Below, one piece after another: positions 58,765 to 64,000 of a stretch of DNA of 64,000 nucleotides (positions are counted from its first letter, which is position 1; each line of letters starts with the position of its first letter). Origin of the DNA: Mycoplasmopsis verecunda (GTDB lineage Bacteria > Bacillota_I > Bacilli_A > Mycoplasmatales > Metamycoplasmataceae); contig NZ_CP137850.1 in assembly GCF_033546915.1 (NCBI RefSeq), positions 248,001-312,000 of the forward strand, in the 5' to 3' direction. Under the pieces are notes generated by a model. The model worked only from the letters and a program-made list of their open reading frames with translations. It ran no database searches and had not been told where the DNA came from. The translations under genes were made by a program, and so were the position numbers.

Positions 58765-61700
58765 ATGAAAGATGAAAAGAATTGATTTAAGACTCGCCCA
58801 CTATTAGGGTTATTAGTAACTCTTTTAGGTACAGGAGCTATTATTGGTGGAGTTTTTGCTATAACATACTACACCGATAATGATAGAAAAGAACGGAAAG
58901 GCAAGTTGCATGATACCGAATCATTGGTTGCAAAATATGAGAGATTAGAAGCAAACTTAAATAATTTAAAAGATGTTTTTGATAAACTCAAATATAAATA
59001 CTACTCTAATGTGGTTGGTGAAAAATTAAATGATATAGAGCAATTTATTAAAGAAACTAAAAAAGACTTAATAAAAAATAAGCCTCTAGAATCCGATAGC
59101 GAGTATTGAGAAAAAGTGGATCAATATGAAAATGATTATGATGAATTAGAGGAGCTTTTTGTTAAGGTATATATTCCTAACATGAATATATATGAATCAT
59201 TTTTAGAAAAAATACAATCTTTTAGTAAATGAATACAAAATAATCCATTTGCTCAGCAAAAATTTAGTAATTTAAATCATGTTAAACAAATAATAAGTAT
59301 CTATAACAATTGATACAATACTGATTACGAGACAAATTCAAATAATTATGACAATTCCAAATGATTAGTAGATAATATTATTCAAATATTTAAAAATAAT
59401 TTACAAGATAATAATGCGATATTTAGTAATATCAAACTCATTTTTGAAGAATCATATAATATAAAATATTTATCTAATTGAAGTTTACTTCAAGAGCAAT
59501 TTAAAGATAAATATTTACATATAATGGAAAATTTAGAAAATTTTTCTAATCAAGCTCCAACCAATTTTGAAGAATCATTAAATACTGTTTTAGATCAAAT
59601 TTCTAATTATATTACTGAGTACAATGTATATTCAAATGAAATTCCAAGAGTAGATAAATATACATCTGAATATAAAAGAAAAATTTCATCCTTGAAATAT
59701 TTTCTTAATTTTCAACCTTTTATTAATGAATATCAAACCAGTTTACAAAATAATAAAAACTTACTCGAACCTTTAAATACAAATGCTGATTTTAAAACAA
59801 TTAAGCAGCAATTTGATGAATTTGCATCTTTTATCAATCCGATCTTACAAAAAGGATATTTATTATTAGGGTTTCAAAAAGCTGAATATGAACCATTCAA
59901 ACAAGCTACAAGTGAATTTAAATCATATTTAGCTAGTAATGTAACTCAATATTCATGAGTTTTTGATTGGGTATATGATGAATTTAATCAAGTAAAAATT
60001 CAATATGATAAACAATATGTTGAAAATAAAACTAATATACAAGAATTAAACAAAATATTAAATTCATATAAAAATCAATTAATTAATTTACAAAATAGAA
60101 CAAATAAAATAATTGAAGATATAAAAAATATAGGAAATCCAAATAAACCTAGAAAAGAAGAACCTAGAAAAGAAGAACCTAGAAAAGAAGAACCTAGAAA
60201 AGAAGAACCTAGAAAAGAAGAACCTAGAAAGAAGAACCTAGAAAGAAGAACCTAGAAAAGAAGAACCTAGAAAGAAGAACCTAGAAAAGAAGAACCTAGA
60301 AAAGAAGAACCTAGAAAAGAAGAACCTAGAAAGAAGAACCTAGAAAAGAAGAACCTAGAAAAGAAGAACCTAGAAAGAAGAACCTAGAAAAGAAGAACCT
60401 AGAAAAGAAGAACCTAGAAAAGAAGAACCTAGAAAAGAAGAACCTAGAAAAGAAGAACCTAGAAAAGAAGAACCTAGAAAAGAAGAACCTAGAAAAGAAG
60501 AACCTAGAAAAGAAGAACCTAGAAAGAAGAACCTAGAAAAGAAGAACCTAGAAAAGAAGAACCTAGAAAAGAAGAACCTAGAAAAGAAGAACCTAGAAAA
60601 GAAGAACCTAGAAAAGAAGAACCTAGAAAAGAAGACCTAGAAAAGAAGAACCTAGAAAAGAAGAACCTAGAAAAGAAGAACCTAGAAAAGAAGAACCTAG
60701 AAAAGAAGAACCTAGAAAAGAAGAACCTAGAAAAGAAGAACCTAGAAAAGAAGAACCAACTAAAGTAGAAGAGCCAACTAAAGTAGAAGAGCCAACTAAA
60801 GTAGAAGAGCCAACTAAAGTAGAAGAGCAACTGAAGTAGAAGAGCCAACTAAAGTAGAAGAGCCAACTAAAGTAGAAGAGCCGACTAAAATGGAAGAGCC
60901 AACTAAAGTAGAAGAGCCAACTAAAGTAGAAGAGCCAACTAAAGTAGAAGAGCCAACTAAAGTAGAAGAGCCAACTAAAGTAGAAGAGCCAACTAAAGTA
61001 GAAGAGCCAACTAAAGTGGAAGAGCCAACTAAAGTAGAAGAGCCAACTAAAGTAGAAGAGCCAACTAAAGTAGAAGAGCCAACTAAAGTAGAAGAGCCAC
61101 TCGAGTAGAAGAGCCAACTAAGTAGAAGAGCCAACTGAAGTAGAAGAGCCAACTAAAGTAGAAGAGCCAACTAAAGTAGAAGAGCCAACTAAAGTAGAAG
61201 AGCCAACTAAAGTAGAAGAGCCAACTAAAGTAGAAGAGCCAACTAAAGTAGAAGAGCCAACTAAAGTAGAAGAGCCAACTAAAGTAGAAGAGCCAACTAA
61301 AGTAGAAGAGCCAACTAAAGTAGAAGAGCCAACTAAAGTAGAAGAGCCAACTAAAGTAGAAGATAACAATAATAAAGTCTTAACTACAGAAGAAATAAAT
61401 AAATATTATGAACAACATCCATCATTAAAAAGATTTACATTAGATAATACTCATAATAAAGCTTATGATAAGAATGCTGATTATTTAAATTCAATATTAT
61501 CAAGAACATTTACTTTAATATGAAGTTTTTCTGATGGAACTAGTACAGCCGGAACTCTTTGATTATTCGATTACCACAAGGAATCTGATACTAAATATAA
61601 ATTATTCTTTGCGACAAATTATCATGTCGCCATTGAAATGTATCATGATAATGATTATGGATTTAATAAACAACCAAATAGAAACAAAAAAGTTATAGAA

Positions 61701-62822
61701 GTTAGATTAGGAACATTAAGTGATAGATATGATTTAAATAATACTTCTAATCCTAAATTTACTTATAAGGTATTAGATAAAGATATGTGACCTAGAAATT
61801 TATTTTTAGCACATAATTTTATGGATGATTCTGTTTCAAATTTATACAACGGTAGATACTACACAGAATTTGCAATAATGGAATTTGATTTTGACATAGC
61901 ACAATTTAATAAATTACCTGCTATTGATCCTAATTTACCATTATCTGAAAGAAAAATCAAAATAGTTGAAAATAGACGTATAAGAGATGAAAATCGCTAT
62001 TTAACTAAAAAATTAAATACTGCTATAGTTTCATTAGATACTTCTATAGCAAGGTTTGCTTCAGGCTCTTATCCAATGCAAACTAATTCACTACCATATG
62101 CAACAATGGATTATGGTTCAGTTAATTGATATGTCAATAATGTATTAACAAGAGATGAAGATGGTAACTTTATTCCGCCTAATACAATAAATAAAATTAA
62201 TAAAGTTAGTGAAGATATAACTTCATATTTTGGTGATGTTAAATTACAACAATGACCACAATGAGATTATTTTGCTGGATATCCTTTTATAGTCGCAAAT
62301 GCTAAAAATAGATTGCTATACAATGTCGATAAATCTTTATTAAATTCAACTGATCAAGTAATTCCAAAAGTAAGTCAAAACTTTTGACGAACATTGGTAG
62401 ATTATAATGGACAACCAATTGCTAGTCATGGTGTGCAATTTAATGAAGAAGAAAAAAGCAAATTCTATGGGTTAGCTTATGAAAATCTTGCACCATATGA
62501 TATTGTTGGGGGTGCATCGGGTTCACTAGTAGTTAATGAATCTAATTTACCAATTGGATTATTATTTGGTAAAGATAGAACTCAAAATGTTTTAAATAAT
62601 GATGATAAATGAATTACTACTTATCGTTCATTAAATGTTGCTTTTAGTCTAAATGCACCATTTTGATCTAATAATATAAACGCTTATGTACAACCATATA
62701 ATTTAATTGATGGTAGAAATAAAAAGAAATTTCCACATCAAATCAATTCATATAAAGAAACTTTAGATAAAATATATGGCAATAACTATCAAACCGCTAT
62801 ATTTAAAGACAATCATGAATAA
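58765..62822 (+). CDS. DUF31-type serine protease with disrupted PRKEE/PTKVEE repeat linker
   Basis: ATG 58765 begins a protein with a single N-terminal membrane anchor (RPLLGLLVTLLGTGAIIGG), a ~430-residue helical domain, a long repeat linker and a C-terminal protease. The protease shows FFATNYHVAIEM (His), a likely Asp in the EFAIMEFDFD region and GGASGSLVV (Ser codon 62517), the DUF31/MIP-type triad. The N-terminal frame enters the repeats in one phase and the protease leaves in another: ten repeat units are one base short. As written, translation stops at ~60255, leaving the protease untranslated. Correcting the short units restores one ~1,350-residue protein. It may be phase-variable, decayed or affected by sequencing errors. 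Confidence 0.78.
60148..60755 (+). repeat. Tandem 15-bp repeat encoding PRKEE, 41 units
   Basis: The unit CCTAGAAAAGAAGAA is repeated 41 times. Seven units are 14 bp: six lose an A from the A4 run (60223, 60237, 60266, 60325, 60369, 60518) and one (60622) loses an A at the end. Each short unit shifts the frame by one. The highly charged product would be an extended or helical spacer. Confidence 0.92.
60756..61364 (+). repeat. Tandem 18-bp repeat encoding PTKVEE, 34 units
   Basis: The unit CCAACTAAAGTAGAAGAG is repeated 34 times with few substitutions (for example CCGACTAAAATGG at 60881). Units at 60828, 61097 and 61114 are 17 bp. Unlike the PRKEE block, the shortenings total three bases, so frame is regained after the third. 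Confidence 0.92.
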
Positions 62823-62851
62823 TATAAATTTATGAAACAAGTAGATTTTAT

Positions 62852-63565
62852 ATGGTTATAAGCGCTATAACATCACTTATTCTATTAAAGAATAAAGAAT
62901 TTCGAAAGTATTGAATGCAATCATATGAAAGTAAGGAATATTTTACAAATAATAGCTTAAAAGTTCAAGAATCATATTTTATTAGAGCACATAGAAAATT
63001 AAATTTTAATAAATGAATATCTATTAGTCTATTAATTTATAGCTTTACTATATTAATTGTAGCTATAGTCCTTTATAATCTAGCCGATCCAGAAGGAAGA
63101 CTTATTTCGAATATTTCTCCAATCATTATTTTTAGTATAGGAGGAATTGCTATTAACTTATTGTTTTTTCATCATTTCAATGGTATTGATAAAACATTTA
63201 AGAATTGAGCAGAATTTAATTCAACATTATCTGATGATTTATTAATTGAAAAAACAATTGATTTTTCACAGAAAAACAAAGTATCACAATTAAATTTATC
63301 TACAAAACGTAATCTTTTCATTGTGGGTAATAAATATGATTTAGAAAGATGTGAAAATAAATTAACTAACATTAAAGTCTATAGAGCTGATAAACAATGG
63401 TTTCGAAGTAAAAAGTTATCTAAAGTAAAAGATAAACAAGAATATTTATATTCATTAATGATTTTAAATTATGACAAAACATTTGTTAATAATGAAAAGT
63501 GTAATATTAATATGTTTATCAATGAATATAGAGAATATTTCTTGAGCATAAAAACATATTATTAA
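62852..63565 (+). CDS. Unknown two-helix membrane protein
   Basis: A 237-residue protein starts at ATG 62852, 30 bp after the protease, with no better in-frame start upstream. A cytoplasmic ~55-residue N-terminus precedes two helices (WISISLLIYSFTILIVAIVLY and IIIFSIGGIAINLLFF), and a basic ~125-residue tail follows. I recognise no family. It may be co-transcribed with the protease and end at the terminator behind it. Confidence 0.65.
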
Positions 63566-63582
63566 GATATTAAGTATAAATT

Positions 63583-63627
63583 AAAAAGCTGTCAATCCAC
63601 CTAATCGTGAGCTAACAGCTTTTTTTT
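63583..63627 (+). terminator. Terminator after membrane protein gene
   Basis: AAAAAGCTGT and ACAGCTTTTT form a perfect 10-bp stem around a 22-nt loop, with a T-run continuing to 63627. Confidence 0.75.
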
Positions 63628-63704
63628 AGTTCCTTGTATAATAAAATTGCAAATCTAAAGGAAGGAACTAACTTAATTATAATGTTAATAGATTTGAAGT
63701 ATAA

Positions 63705-64000
63705 CAAAAAAGAGTATTTTGCATAAAAATTGAGGAAAAAGTATATCAAACGGTTATATCAAAAACTCAAAGAGAAGCATATTATCATTTTGCAATAATG
63801 GATTCACTAAATGATAACGAAATAAACAAAATCCATAAGGACATAAACAAACTCAGAGAGCAAAATATAACTCATTTCAACATCGAAAAGCTAGCTATTA
63901 TGTTTAAAAATTTCGCAACACATGAAACACTGAATGATATTTCAAAAACAATGAACGTATCAGCTAAAGTTCTCAAGCAAAATTTAAAACTAGCTATGTG
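63705..64000 (+). CDS. Partial open frame at window edge, unrecognised
   Basis: A frame open to the window end reads KIEEKVYQTVISKTQREAYY and later THETLNDISKTMNVSAKVLK, which has helix-turn-helix character. The first ATG in this frame is at 63798. An ATG at 63682 (MLIDLKYNKKE) would join it if the A-run near 63706-63711 were one base longer. TAGTTCCTT (63629) and AAGGAACTA (near 63662) form an inverted repeat just upstream, which could be a promoter-side operator or a mobile-element end. Family unknown. Confidence 0.4.

Noticed and set aside
60148-61364. CRISPR-like regular array
   Set aside because: The units are contiguous coding repeats with no unique spacers, and no cas genes are present.
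60519-61369. Long minus-strand frames across the repeats (Ser/Phe/Leu/Trp-rich)
   Set aside because: They are the reverse complement of the tandem repeats in the protease gene; any frame of a 15- or 18-bp repeat without stops stays open. No ribosome site or family match.

Overview
Organism. The window is AT-rich DNA from a wall-less mollicute, most like a Mycoplasmopsis of the M. hominis/bovis/synoviae group. Nearly every long gene is interrupted by TGA when read with the standard code and becomes one continuous frame when TGA is read as tryptophan (translation table 4). Supporting signs are many lipoproteins with a mycoplasma-type lipobox, an Opp peptide importer with huge ATPases, DUF31 serine proteases and IS1634/IS30-type insertion sequences. 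I cannot name the species from sequence alone. All coordinates below join frames through TGA.

Layout. 1-6.4 kb: the 3' part of a giant secreted or surface DUF31-type serine protease. 6.4-10.2 kb: an ~809-residue lipoprotein gene on the minus strand, cut in two by an IS30-family element with a 22-bp target duplication. 10.4-15.5 kb: secG, rnr, trmN6-like, metG and a small ABM-domain gene. 15.7-26.6 kb: an eight-gene-scale surface locus of seven genes: a P68-like lipoprotein, a thermonuclease lipoprotein, an ABC ATPase with a large insertion, two permeases, a small membrane protein and a second lipoprotein. I read it as a nucleic-acid degradation and uptake unit. 26.6-30.5 kb: two tandem IS1634-like elements with nested target duplications, placed exactly at the 3' end of a two-gene chromate-transporter-type operon (30.5-31.9 kb). 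32.0-44.6 kb: a lysine-riboswitch-like leader, then pepF, an OppA-like lipoprotein, oppB, oppC, oppD, oppF and a membrane protein. 44.8-50.97 kb: tRNA-Ser, HU, recU, tpiA, an unknown gene, nusG-secE-rpmG, and an Rrf2 regulator plus a flavoprotein disulfide reductase of RclA/Har type. 51.0-57.7 kb (minus): a Ca2+-type P-ATPase, a DpnII-like GATC restriction-modification operon whose first methylase is fused to an N-terminal HTH, and asnA. 57.9-63.6 kb: tRNA-His, a decayed small gene, a second DUF31-type protease carrying ~1.2 kb of PRKEE/PTKVEE repeats broken by single-base indels, and an unknown membrane protein. The window ends in a partial open frame.

How it fits together. The region is built around scavenging and host contact: surface proteases make peptides, PepF and Opp import and trim them under a lysine-sensing leader, a surface nuclease feeds a dedicated ABC importer, and the Rrf2/Har pair may handle host oxidants. 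Many genes that look broken (the IS30 transposase, both IS1634 transposases, the gene after oppF, the repeat-bearing protease, the gene at 58.2 kb) differ from an intact frame only by single-base indels in homopolymers or short repeats. Either this strain is decaying or phase-varying there, or the assembly carries homopolymer errors; reads would decide.
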